From positions 25,109 through 89,108 of the forward strand of contig PYSS01000145.1 of the NCBI GenBank assembly GCA_003049465.1: 64,000 nt of DNA, read 5' to 3'. This DNA comes from Magnaporthiopsis rhizophila (lineage: Eukaryota; Ascomycota; Sordariomycetes; Magnaporthales; Magnaporthaceae). A program made the position numbers and the translations under genes. This document shows, piece after piece, positions 1-10,899 of the stretch. Below the pieces are notes generated by a model that did not search any database, had not been told where the DNA came from, and saw only the letters and a program-made list of their open reading frames with translations. Position 1 is the stretch's first letter. Every line of letters starts with the position of its first letter.

Positions 1-579
1 CGTGATACCCGCGATATTTTGTGTATGCGTGTTTTTTATTTTTTTTTATTTTTTTTTATTAAAACATCTGGCAATGGACAAAGACTGGCGAAGGTAAGGA
101 ACATTGACATCAGAAAGATCGTGGAAACTTTGGCAAGTGGAGTATGTTGCTAACAAAGATTCCGCCAGCCCGGTCGTCAGAGCTCTCTTTTTATCATCAC
201 CCACAGGCATGTAGATGACTATCATGCCCTTGGATCAGGAGCAAGACGGGCAGGGAACTTGGTTGTGGTTATTTGCAGCACTTTGGAACCAGGTACCTAG
301 GTATGATCCCAAGTGATTGTCAAAAAACACATCAAACCAATGCCGCACCTTTTTGCGGCCTAATCCCTTTGTTTGACCCGTTGCCCCAGTTAAAGCTTCA
401 TCACTCGACCTTGGGGCTTGGCGGAGAGGCTATAGCCGTCTATCTAAACTTTTCCATCATACGAGACAAAACCGCTAGTTGTCCATCGTCTGTGCGATGT
501 TGGACGCACTTGACTTGACGTCTACTGAGGATCTACCTCACTTGAAGAGAAAAGTGCACACCCAGGCCAACCTCGGCCC
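1..579. other. Intergenic, T-rich left edge
   Basis: There is no convincing gene. Positions 31-60 hold T-runs interrupted by single A residues. The rest is the 3' flank of the RIO1-type gene, which ends at 580. The two short open frames here have no recognisable protein features. Confidence 0.6.
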
Positions 580-2394
580 TCATTTCTTTTTTCTTGAGCC
601 GTTGGAGACGAGCTTCTTCTTCAGATGCTTGGGCATCTTCTCCTTGCGCTTCTCCCGTTTTGCGTCCTTGACAGCTTGTTTCTGCTCCTATGACAGGGTT
701 CGAGATGTGGTCAGTACATAGGATTGATGTGAAGAGATGGGACGGTAGCTGGGGATCACATGGCAGACCTTCTTCTCATCCTTGTCCTCAAACCTCTTGC
801 CCCTCGGCCGGCCCTTTTCGAACCTGCTCTCGTCCGCGCCGTCATCATCGCTGCCGGCAGAGGATGAAGAGCCGTCTTCAGAGCCCGAGGCTGCGCCTTC
901 GGCGTCTTTGTCGTCCTTGTTCCGGATGACCTTGTCGGCCAGCAGGTTGCTGTAAACCAGATCGCCGCCCTCGCCACGCCCGACCTTTTGCGCGTCCTTC
1001 TCGATGTCGTAAACCTGCTCTAGCGTCTGCGGGATGTACTGGTTCCGGAACACCTCGTTGTCGACCTCGAGCTCGGCCAGGGCCTGGTCAGTGTCTGCGG
1101 CGGGCGGGCGGATCTCGTACAGATGTTCGATGGCGGCCGTCAGCTCGGGACCTTCCTCGACGGGCCCCTCGGGAGCCGTGATGAAGTTGAAGACGGCCCG
1201 GTCGGCGAGGGTGTCGACGCCGTGGCGGCGGCGGAAGAAGTCGCCAACGTTCTTGATGTCCATGCGCAGGAACTCGAGCGACCGCGGGTGGTCGTGCTCG
1301 ACGCTCTGCGACACGTCGATGATGTAGAGCCGGTCCTTGTGGTACAGGATGTTGTACTCGCTCAGATCCGCGTGCACGAGCCGGCAGACCTGGTACATGC
1401 GGCGCATGAGGCCGAGAAGCTGCATGTACAGGGCTCGCCAGCGGCGGTCGGCGGCGTCTTCGGTGGTGGTGGCTGGGTGCTGCTCATCGTCGAGATGGGC
1501 GTCGCGCAGGCGCGGGTAGGCCCATCCCTTCCGGTCGCCGAGAAAGGACATGACGAGAACGTGGAGCTTGAGCCGGATAGGCTCCGGACAGGGGATGCCG
1601 GCGGCGTGCAGGCGGCGCAGGTTGCGGAACTCCTTCTCGGCCCAGAGCTTGACCATCTTGCGGTTGTTGCCCTTCTCGGCGCCCGACCGGAACCGGTGCT
1701 CGCCCGCGATGTACTTCTCGCGGTCCTTGAACACCAGGATGGCCGTCTTGTAGATCTTGACCGCGCGCTGGACGGTCGCCGCACCGCCGCTTCCGTCGTT
1801 GCCGTCTCCGTCAGGGTACGAGACGGCGCCGTAGACGTTGGCCTCCTTGCCCGTGCTGATGGCACCGTGGACCTCGGCCACGACGCCCTGGTTGATCAGC
1901 TGAAGCAGGATCATGCGCGTGCGCTGGTCCAGCACCAGCTCGCTCGTCGCCCTGTCCGACTTGTCCTTCTCACGTGTCTGGTCTTGCTTGACGTCGTCGA
2001 GGCGGATCTTGGCCGCGTGTCTGGACAGCGCCGAGATCTGGTCGTCGACGCTGGCGAAGGTGTTTGCCGCCGGCTTCTGCACGTTCGTCCGGGGCAGCGC
2101 CGAGGCCGACGAGGCGCCATCTTGCAGCTGGCGTTGGCGGTTGTACGTCTTTGTGAGGTCTGTCGAGTTCGCTTCCCAGGCGGCGTCGTCGTCCTCGAAG
2201 ATGTCGTCTAGGTAATCGTCGTCATCATCATCGCCGTAGTCTTTGTCCGCGGGGAGCTGGCCGTTTTCTCTGTTCGTGTGAGAGAGACTGCGCGGAATGG
2301 ACTCGATGTCCTCGTAGCTCTGGGGGTAGGGAGGCTCGTGAGGATCTGATGGCGACCGTGCCGACGCAGCAGCAGTTGCTGGATCTGAGCCCAT
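580..2394 (-). CDS. RIO1: RIO1-type atypical serine kinase
   Basis: The family acts in cytoplasmic maturation of the 40S ribosomal subunit. Two exons are inferred, 2394-769 and 687-580, giving about 577 residues. The intron 768-688 (81 nt, phase 0) has a GTCTGC donor, a CTGAC branch point and a TAG acceptor. Reading through it would end the protein early, while splicing restores the conserved basic C-terminus ending in a lysine cluster after KMPKHLKKK. Visible features: an acidic Asp run at residues 55-70, the flexible nucleotide loop STGKEANVY at 180-188, AVKIYK with Lys213, the catalytic loop HADLSEYN at 341-348 with Asp343, and the metal-binding IIDVSQSVE with Asp360. The ATG at 2394 has a favourable CAAACATGG context. 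An acidic and serine-rich segment precedes the basic tail. Family assignment is firm; the splice model is inferred. Confidence 0.95.
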
Positions 2395-2619
2395 GTTTGC
2401 GAGGCTGGGCTGGACGATTAGAAAGACGTCTTTCTAAAAAGAAGTAAAACAGCAGGTGGAAAATATCCGTTGGACTGCAGGCTTGTCTTTGTGGCAAGAG
2501 GGGGAAGCCAGACGGGATGGAAATTTTGTGCACCCCGCGCGCCCCGTCCGCCGCCGCCTTAGCCATGTGGAGTCATCGTGCTGTCATCCGCAGTCCCTAC
2601 AACGGTTTAGGCGTCCCAC

Positions 2620-3093
2620 ATGCCGATCGTTCGAGTTCCAGGCGGAGACGACAAGGAAAGCAATGGCGAGCACTATGCAGGTGATATCGATCCAGATCAC
2701 AATGGAGATGTCAGCCGAGACGGGAGACAGTCTAGCAATGCGGGCGGTCAGAATGGTTTTGTAATGCAGCCGGCATATTGGGGCCTTGACGCCAGGCCAA
2801 GAAGGGCCGGGGGCGCTCAGCCCCTGACTTCATTTCCACGCCCCAGCAGTCCCACACGCGAACTCATTTCTCTCCGACCAAAGCGGCAGCTAGAATTCAG
2901 TTTGGTGGAAGACGTCATCACGCCAGCATCCATCTCGTGGAGGAGACGACCAGAGAACAACGGCAGAAGGCATCTACTAACAGATGGTTTTGATCTCAGA
3001 ATAGGCACAACTGAAAACGAGCTGACTCATCAGGCACATTCCTCTTCGGATGGAAAGGAGGTCAGCAACGCTGATAGATCTGCCAATCTATGA
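2620..3093 (+). CDS. Possible small hypothetical protein
   Basis: This is an uninterrupted ATG-to-stop frame of 157 residues starting 225 nt upstream of, and divergent from, the RIO1-type gene. The N-terminal half is rich in Asp, Gly and Asn and the rest is mixed. I see no signal peptide, membrane segment or known domain, and no codon pattern that clearly separates it from chance. It could be a real divergent small gene or only a chance frame in a shared promoter region. Confidence 0.22.
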   Translation: MPIVRVPGGDDKESNGEHYAGDIDPDHNGDVSRDGRQSSNAGGQNGFVMQPAYWGLDARPRRAGGAQPLTSFPRPSSPTRELISLRPKRQLEFSLVEDVITPASISWRRRPENNGRRHLLTDGFDLRIGTTENELTHQAHSSSDGKEVSNADRSANL

Positions 3094-3901
3094 CAGCATT
3101 AGTTCCCGCGTCAACTCCCGACAAGCTAACGCTCCTGGCCTCGTTAGGAGATCGCCATGGTGGTAAGCTGCTGGATCCGATCCGTGACTCGACCAGCAAA
3201 GTCAAATCACCATCACCTTGCCAACGGAGGTCATTGTGACACAGAGGCTTGCAACTTGGCTTCTGGCCTCTCCAGCTCCCACGATTCCGTCATCCCCTGG
3301 CCCGGTTGTGTCACCCGCTCACCCGCTGCTGCTCCGCAAGCGGCGCACCCCGGACTGCAGCCCTGGCCATCCAGGTTGCCTGTTTACAGCTAGCCGATCT
3401 CCGCCATCCCCGGACCGCCCAGCACGATTCACCTTATCGGTGGGTCCTGGCTGCTGCCTGCAGCATGGATTTGAGCTCCCCGTCCGATCTTTATCCAAAA
3501 CCAGACGCTCCGCCGCCGCAGCTCTGAGCTCCATTTTCCCCAACCGACCCAAGCTTCGCCAACACCTGTCGACGCAGCTGGCATGCTCGCAGTCCCTGCC
3601 TAGCGAGCCGAGCCGCTTCGGTGTCCTTTGTCTGTTTGCCTTTGTTCTACGCGTCTGCGGATGCCTTTTCTATTCTATTCTTCATTTGTCGTTCATATGT
3701 AGATCTATTCTCTGTCCGTCAAGCCTCTGCTCCGCCTCGCCAGGCCATCCGCTAGTGTATTAGCGTCCTCATCGCCTTCCATCCAGGTATCTACTTTGGC
3801 CCTTTCGCTCCGTCTTGTTAGGCGTCGTTTTCCGGCTTCTATGCGACTTGTTATTAACATCCCTCCAGCAGCTGTAGGATATACAAGTTACCTGGGCAAG
3901 C
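3094..3901 (+). promoter_or_regulatory. Upstream region of ATG17
   Basis: About 800 nt without a supported gene. The 3.3-3.8 kb part is pyrimidine-rich (many CT and TTC stretches), as is common in promoters and 5' leaders of filamentous fungi. No TATA box or specific operator was recognised. Confidence 0.35.
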
Positions 3902-6275
3902 ATGCCTTCCTCCGCCTCCGCCGAGGCCTCGTCCTCCTCGGCCGGCAGCTCCGGCGCGATGGCGAAACGCCGCCCTGCGCCCCAGCGCGACGACCCCGAT
4001 GCCGACCACCGCGAAGCCCCGTCCGCCGTCCCTCTCGAGCGTCTTGTCGAGTACCTGATGGAAGCCAAGCGCAGCCTGGCCTCGATGCACCAGCTCGTCC
4101 AGGCTGGCAACATGGTCGCGCGTGCCACCGACTACCACGAGCGAGCCGTCAAGCTGTCGGCCGACGGCAGCTTTTTGTACTGGGGCCTCTTCAGTCTGGT
4201 CCAGCAGCTGGATGCTATGAAGCGCGGCTTCATCCGGACGTACGAGAACCAGAAGAAGAAGTTCGACGACAACATATACCTGCTCGACGTCTCCGTCGGC
4301 CGCCTCACTGGCATCCTGGACAAGCTCGAGAACACGCCCGTGGACCCCGTCTTCAGGCCCGAGGGCGAGGAGCCCAAGAACCTCAAGGACTTTGTGGACG
4401 AGGCCAATGTACACAACCTGATCAATGCCTTGAAGGGCTGCATCAACGAGCTCAAGGTGCGTTTTTCGGCTCTGCTCCTCCGAGTGTTTTGTCTTCCGCC
4501 GCCCTGCTCCGCTGCCCATGCACATACACACCGCCTCGCCTCGCTCTGCACGACAGCACATCAGCAAGCCCCAGATCCAATGGATACCCTGGCTGGGTTT
4601 CACAACCTATTCCCGATTAGTAGTCGTCGAGTTGTCGTGCCTCTTCTATCGCCACCTCACCCGTCTCCGCCGTTGTGGCCCGTGTCCCTGATCTGAGCCC
4701 TCTCCATTCTTTGGCTGGATGCCCAGGTTGCTCCCGCGCTGTAATGCCTCCGCATCCGCTACCCTGTCCAACACGTGTCCGCGTCTGTCTTTCTGCTCGC
4801 GTGCCGCCTTTGGTGCCTGCCTCTTATCGGCACACCCGTAAAACCCCAGCGCGCCTCCTTGACTGCTCGGCATAACAAGCGCTGGGCATCGACTCCTCTC
4901 ACCCACAAGTGTGCAGCATGTGTTATCTTCCCCTTGCTACTGTCATCCCGCGCGCCTCATCCATTTATCAGTGAGCCTTGCCTTGTTTGAAATACCTGGC
5001 ACAAGCACCAGCCATAAAAGAAGCCTAGCTCGCCCAGTTTTATCAGCGTGGCCACATGATCCAGACATGTTCTAGAGCCATGTGCCGTGGCCTCCCAGGA
5101 TCCCAGCCACTGGGATCCCTAGGCGTAACACTTGCGTCTGTCAAGCTTGCCTTCATCATTTGTCACACTCAGACCATGCAGACTCTCCGTCCAAAACCTC
5201 GCCCCTCCTACTCACAATAAGACATGTGGAGATTTCGTGGTTGTCCATCCAAGCTCCTGCTGGCATTTTCCTGTGCTAATTTACCTAACAGGCAGCGGAA
5301 ACATCCTTTGCTGGTGATATTTTCCGGCTCGAGACCGACATCACTGCGGTTAAGGCCAGGATGAAGGCGGTTGCCGTCCCGGATCTATCACCCTCACCAG
5401 ATCATCTCATGCAGCTTTCCGAACGGTCGTTCCATATGAGCCAAACGCTAGTGTCCCTGACGCAACATTTTGACAAGTGCGTCAAGGCTGTGCGTGAATC
5501 CGAGGGTGGCATGGAGCTGGCGCTTAGGATAGACGCCGAGGCATCCGAGGAGGCATCGTACAACGACGGAGTCCAGCTGCCCAGCCTCACACACCGCCTC
5601 CAGCCCGACGACCACCCCAATCCCAAGCACGATCTCATGTCCTCGGCCGAGCTCAGTGAGCTGGTGCAGATCGTGGTCGAGGACGCGGCCGAGGTGCAGC
5701 CCACTGTCCGGGATATGTGGGCAACGCTAGAGAGCATGACCCCGATCCTAGCAGCGTCTCGGCAGCAGCTGGAGACTTGCGAGGGTGTCTGCACGGCCCT
5801 CGTAAACGCCTTCTACCACGCCGAGAGCGTCCGGCGCAAGATGGCCAGCTACCAGGCTGCCGAGCGCGAGTTCCGGGAGCGCATCGCGGCCGAGCAGGAC
5901 ACCATAGACACATGCGAGTCGCAGGTCACAGAGCTAACGCGCTTCTACGAGGGCTACATCAACGCCTACGGCCAGCTCAAGACCGAGTACCGGAGGCGCC
6001 AGGCCCTCGACGAGAAGATTCAGGCCATCCTGCAAAAGGCGGCCGACGCGGTCGAGTTCTACCGCGAGCAGGACCGTGTAGCCCGCCAAAACGTCGAGAG
6101 CTCCTTCGGCGCGTTTCTGCCCCGGGACCTCTGGGTCAAGATGGACGAACCAATGAGAGAATTCAGGGTGGTTATGGACGCCAAGAGCCTGGATGCCGTA
6201 CCAGCCACTGCACAGATGACTTCACCCGCGATGGCTCACGACGCTAGCGATTCACAAGAGCGCCCATCAAGTTGA
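3902..6275 (+). CDS. ATG17: Autophagy scaffold protein Atg17
   Basis: Atg17 is the coiled-coil scaffold of the Atg1 kinase complex at the phagophore assembly site. Two exons are inferred, 3902-4456 (185 codons, phase 0) and 5292-6275, giving about 512 residues. The join reads INELK then AAETSFAGDIF, matching the continuous family pattern. Recognisable Atg17 blocks are VEYLMEAKRSLASM near residue 46, FRPEGEEPKNLKDFVDEANVHNL near 150-175, VVEDAAEVQ in the middle, and FYEGYINAYGQL followed by FLPRDLWVKMDEPMREF towards the C-terminus. The protein is mostly predicted helix with heptad-like Leu, Ala and Glu/Arg content and no membrane segment. The N-terminal 20 residues are Ser/Ala-rich low complexity. 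The intron is unusually long (835 nt). The start is the first ATG of the frame. Confidence 0.93.
4457..5291 (+). other. Long intron of ATG17
   Basis: The donor is GTGCGT directly after the INELK codons and the acceptor is CTAACAG just before GCAGCGGAA. At 835 nt it is about ten times longer than most other coding introns in this window (74-152 nt). It is pyrimidine-rich in its middle and shows no transposon signature, tRNA or convincing nested exon. Protein continuity across the join argues that no coding exon is missing. Confidence 0.75.
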
Positions 6276-8711
6276 CTCTAGAGCACCATCCCCAGTCTCC
6301 TCGTACGAGTTTGCTCCGCATCTTGACCTGAATAACGGACTTGTTTGGGATGTAGCGAATCCGTCTTATACGCTTCGGTTTGGCAACTTACGACTCTTGG
6401 CTTCTAGGAGCGATATGCTGCCGCTTTACACTCGCCACTCAAAACACAGCTGAGCAGGCTTCTCGGCGACGAGGACAAACACCACACAGCATAGATGCAT
6501 TGGGTAAGAACGCACGCGAAGCAGTCATATTTCCCTTGCGTCTGTATGTTTTGTCATTCGATATGGCAACAGTCGACTCACTCGTGGATTTCCTCTTCTT
6601 TTTTGTGTATTTATCTCCCTCCTTCTTGTCTTGGGTCGCTTGGCCGACGAGCAATTGCGACACCCCTTCTGCCTTTCTAGATTGTCTTACATAGTAAATT
6701 GGGGGCTCCCGGCATGATACCCACGGAAACAGCGGTCGGAATACGGCTTGTATATTATTGGCGTTGGGATACCTCTGGTTTACGTGTAATTTATATAACA
6801 AAAATTATTGGAAAATATGCCTCGAGCGAATTCGTTTCCGTCGAGAGACTGTATCACAACGCTACATTCCAAAAGCATCGATATATATTCAATAGCTTCC
6901 TTGCCTCTGGTAATTTCCAGTTCGTAGGCAACGCCGCATCTCACGGTCTTTTGCAGAAGCAGCACTTCGGTAGACCCCAGCAAGCAGGGCCACATATACC
7001 TCCCGTCGGCTGCCCCGGTTGACATTGCAGCCTGCCCAGCCTGATACTCTTCGTATTTTCACTTCGCCCGTGTTTCGAGCTCTATATCCACATCCACCAT
7101 GCACATCCTGCGGCTGACCGCCACCGCCGCTACCGAGGAGACGACGGGGTCTCGGGCTTGTAAGTGTGCCGGTTCCACCCCAAAAAGACCAAAGGCGGAA
7201 TCACACAGGGCAAGGCACAGACCTAAACTAAACTGACACAATCTTTCTCTTCATACGGCCAGAGCGAATCATCCGCCAGGGCCGGCTTTAAAAAAAAAAA
7301 AAAAAAGAAACGCCCCGGTGGGCAGTGCTTTCCTGCCGGGCGCGCCGAGGCAGAAGCTGGCGGCGGCGTTCCTCCCACGCACCATGGCACCTCGCGCCCT
7401 CCCGCGAGAAGATAAAGCGCGGGACGTGGCCGTTTGCGGCGGCCCGAGGTTCTCAACGTCGCTCGTCGGCGCACGCCACGATCCGATCACGCCGGGGTGT
7501 GCGATAAGCCGCCGCCGCACGGATGTGGGTGAAAAGGTTTAATGGTGGTTTGTAGCGGGGGGGACCGAGGTGGCACGGTTTATGTTGGGCTGGATGGGGA
7601 TGCTTGGAGGGGGTTATGTCTGTGCAATTACCGGATATGGGCGCTTTCTGAAATCGTCTTACTTGTAGCCCGGAATGGAATCTCTAGATGAGCTACAGGT
7701 CACTTTTGGTTGACCAAAAAGAGACTACTTACTGCATGCCAGGCAGGACCCGGGACTGCTCCCGCCATGAGAGCCAACCACGCGGCGAGGGCAAAATACC
7801 CGTAATCGATGTGCGAGATCGCGGCCACGACGACGCACCACCAAGGTGTCGTCGCCCAGCCTACGGTCAACCTGCCAGATGTGATAGATGACCGTGGGAT
7901 GAGCCCGCCAAGAAAGACGGCAAAATTGAGGTTTGGGCCGGGGAGGTCTGTGCGAAAGGTGTCCAGCGCACAACCATCCCTCGATCACGACGTACTCGCG
8001 CCGCAGCCATGGCCGGCTCGTCAGCAGCCTTTCATGGCAGTATACGGCCTGCGGATAAGGGGCCTCTACGAGTGTGGCCTACCTACCATCTGTTCGTCTA
8101 CCTGCCTGCGCTTGTGGACAAAATGGAATACCGCCAGCGTGGATGCCCATGCTGCGTGGGAAGACACTGCAGGCCGTGTCGATGGAGTACCGTATGGATA
8201 TCAGGTACACATCATCCGAAGATGGCAGTGTTTGCCCATCTGGGAGCGGACATTTGTCAGTCGGGCCGGCATACTGACTGCTTGACACTTGGCCGGCTGT
8301 GTGCCGCCATTGGCCGCCCGCGTAGAACAGGGGTGTAGGTGTATGATGGTGCAGAGGGAGATTTTCCCCGACTGGCGATCAAGTCAAACGCTGGACAGTC
8401 AAGCATCATGCCGCCCAGCTGTTATTGTAACATTTCGCATTCGGTAACGACTGGAAGGGGTATCCTAAAGAAGAAACCGCCGTAAAGAAAAACAAACGAC
8501 ACCCTATTGTGATTCCGATAACCCGTGCTCCGTAGTTCATAAGTAGTCCTCAGATCCCGCCGCCGCCATCAAAAGCCGGTCATCAGAGGTCCCGTGGGAT
8601 CATAGATGCATCTCCACTAAAAAGCCAGGTCAAGTACAAACAAAAGCACGCAGGCAAGCTCGGTGGGAGCAACTCGTCGTAACGTAAAAGTACTGAATAG
8701 AGAGTAAAACA
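6276..8711. other. Gene-poor spacer between ATG17 and the membrane protein
   Basis: About 2.4 kb separating the two convergent genes. It holds the 3' flanks, a 17-nt A run at 7290-7306 and one half of a repeated intron-like sequence (7155-7255). Short frames here have no recognisable product. Confidence 0.55.
7155..7255 (+). repeat. Intron-like repeat, copy 1
   Basis: This segment begins with GTAAGTGTGCC, contains CACCCCAAA, GGCGGAATCACA, GGCAAGGCACAGA and AACTGACA, and ends with CTTTCTCTTCATAC. The same blocks in the same order occur on the opposite strand at 16803-16898. Both copies also share CTGACCGCCACCGCCGCT upstream of the GTAAGT. The order of donor-like GTAAGT, branch-like CTGAC and pyrimidines looks like an intron, with a possible CAG acceptor at about 7264. 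Confidence 0.6.
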
Positions 8712-10899
8712 TCAGGTCGCCCGACGGGACAGCTCATGGCCTCGCGGTGGCGTTTCCGGTAACGGCAGCGCAAAGTACCCTTCCGCATTCTCATATCCGT
8801 GTTGGGTCGGCGCCCTGGCCGCCGCCATGGTCTGCTGTTGGTAGTACTGTCCCATGGTCGTGGGCACAGAAGCGTGTCGCCACTGGGGTGTATAAGGCGA
8901 TGCGGTCGGTTGCGATGGAAGCCGGTGGGACTCGGAGCTAGATCTAACGTGCCTCGGATCTGGTACGCTTCCTCTGCCGTCCCGGGCGTATGGCTGTGGC
9001 TGTGGCTGCTCCGCCGTGCCCGAAAGCTGAGGGCTGCTCGGGTTGGACCCCAGCAGCGGTGCGCTGGCCGGACCGGTGGGAAATCGGACTTGCGATGGGT
9101 TGCGAGGCGATTGCTGATGGGGCAAGGGTGGCGATGTCAGGCCATTGTCGTAGACGAAGCGAGGGCTGCCGACACCCGAAAAGGCCGGCGTCATGGGGGT
9201 GAGTCCAGGAGTCACGGTGTTGCTGCCAATGAGGGTGCTTCCTGGCGACGTTGGCCCTTGGGCCTCGCAAAGCGCGCTGAAGGTCTTGTCAGAGACGTTA
9301 AGGATTGCAACCGCGCCTCCGTTGCCGCCGCTGGGTGCCAGGCTGCCGTCAGAGCCGTTCTTGTTCTTGCCAGATGGAGGCCTGGAGGAGGAGCGCGATC
9401 GATATGTGACGGTGCCGGAAAACCCGTACCGCCTGTCTGCTCGATCTGGCGATCCCATTTCTGTTGACCAGACATGCAAAGGGTCAGAATCGGTTACAAA
9501 AACGAACCGGCCTTGGGGCGGGGTGTCAAATTACTTACCACTCCACTTCTCAAACAAGGCAAAGATGGTCAGGAGCGAGAGGATCATGGGGATCATTTGG
9601 CCAAAGGCGGTGGCGTCGTCCTCGCTGCTCCTCCGCGACTCTCCCTCTGTCTTTAGCCACGCCGCGTTGCGCGCCCACACGCGCAAGGTGAGCAGATACT
9701 GGGAGGTCGTGATGATGGTGACGCCACTGATGGCCATACCGCCAACGAGGTAGAGGAGAATCAAGAGGCGGCCAATTCTGCTGAGGATCTTGCTGCTCTT
9801 GGGGCCTATCATGACAGCGCGCTTGAGCCCTCGTATGATGCCATGTCGCTTCCGGCCCTCCTCCTCGCTGCCACGGTTCAGGGACCGGCAGACCTCGAGT
9901 AAGAAAGCGGCCAAGTAGAACAGCAGCATCATGATGTACCAGTTCCAGCCGCGAATCTTGTTGTCGAGAGTGCTGTTCTTGATGACGTCGACTAATTGAT
10001 CGCCCCCTCCACCAAAGGTCATGCCAAGACTCTTCTGAATACTGCTCTCGCCATTCTGGTAGCAGATCGCGGGCGCGAACATGGGGGCTGGTTCGACACC
10101 GGGCTGTGGAATGTCGGTCGGGAATTTCGTCTGGCTGCTGTTCTGGTTTGAGAGAAGCAGACCCGTCGTCAGGAAGAGGAGGAGGGTGATGAGGACGCGG
10201 ACGCAGGCGAGCCAGGGGTATCGCCAGTAGTCGCGGACGACGGTGAGGCTGAGGAGGTGGGTGGCGCAGGTGAGCAGCATCATGTTGGCCACCATATTGT
10301 AGTGGTAAGCCGTGATCGAGCAGCCCTTGAAGTAGCGCAGCGTTATCGAGTAGGCGCCGCCCGTGAAGATCTGCTGGTCGCTGCATGAGAGGACGATGGT
10401 CTCGCACAGGGCTGTCAGACTTACGGCGGCGGCGCAGCCGCTACGTTTTTGCGTTTCTCTGGAGTGCGTAGAGCCGGACAGGTCAATCCAAACCGCTGTA
10501 ACCTTGTTCGAGATAGGGCCGGACGGGCAACGGAAGGGAAGGAAATAACATACTCGGGCGTCAGGGTGGACTTCCACTTGAGCCACTTGGCCAGGTTGAA
10601 AGCCACGATAATTACGCTGAGCAAAAAGGCGAGGGAGGTAACCCCCACGAAGACCGAAACAACCTAGCGAGAGAGGAAATACTTGTCAGTAGGAGCGGTA
10701 GCAACGAGGCCTTCTCAGCGTCAGTAGGTCCACGTACGCCTATGCCTGCGATGTCGCCGTCAGGGGACACTTCGCCCATGCGGGCGTCTCCAATCACAGT
10801 CACGACCTCCCGGCCATCCTTCGCGACCTTCGCGATATTGCTACAGTTCGGGGTGACGCCGAGCGCGCGACACTCTAACCTGGACGTAGAGGCTCCCAT
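8712..10899 (-). CDS. Polytopic membrane protein of unknown function
   Basis: Four exons are inferred: 10899-10738, 10663-10554, 10458-9539 and 9460-8712, giving about 646 residues. Introns are 74, 95 and 78 nt, with donors GTACGT, GTATGT and GTAAGT, acceptors TAG, CAG and CAG, and phases that keep one frame. The N-terminus ends in a GDIAGIG motif followed at once by a hydrophobic segment (residues 55-78). Further hydrophobic segments follow: around CATHLLSLTVV, VRVLITLLLFLTTGLLL, WYIMMLLFYLAAFLLEVC, LLILLYLVGGMAISGVTII and MIPMILSLLTIFALFEKW, about six to seven in all. The pattern SDQQIFTGG followed by TAYHYNMVANM resembles uncharacterised fungal seven-helix-like proteins. The C-terminal 240 residues are polar and rich in Pro, Ser and Gln, probably a cytosolic tail. 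Function is unknown. Confidence 0.82.

Noticed and set aside
1123..2211. 362-codon plus-strand frame
   Set aside because: It is the antisense shadow of the RIO1-type kinase; GC-rich codons keep the opposite frame open.
10381..10424. 44-nt GTAAGT...CTGAC...CAG intron candidate in the membrane protein
   Set aside because: Its removal would shift the frame, and the sequence codes for residues that fit the family pattern just before SDQQ.
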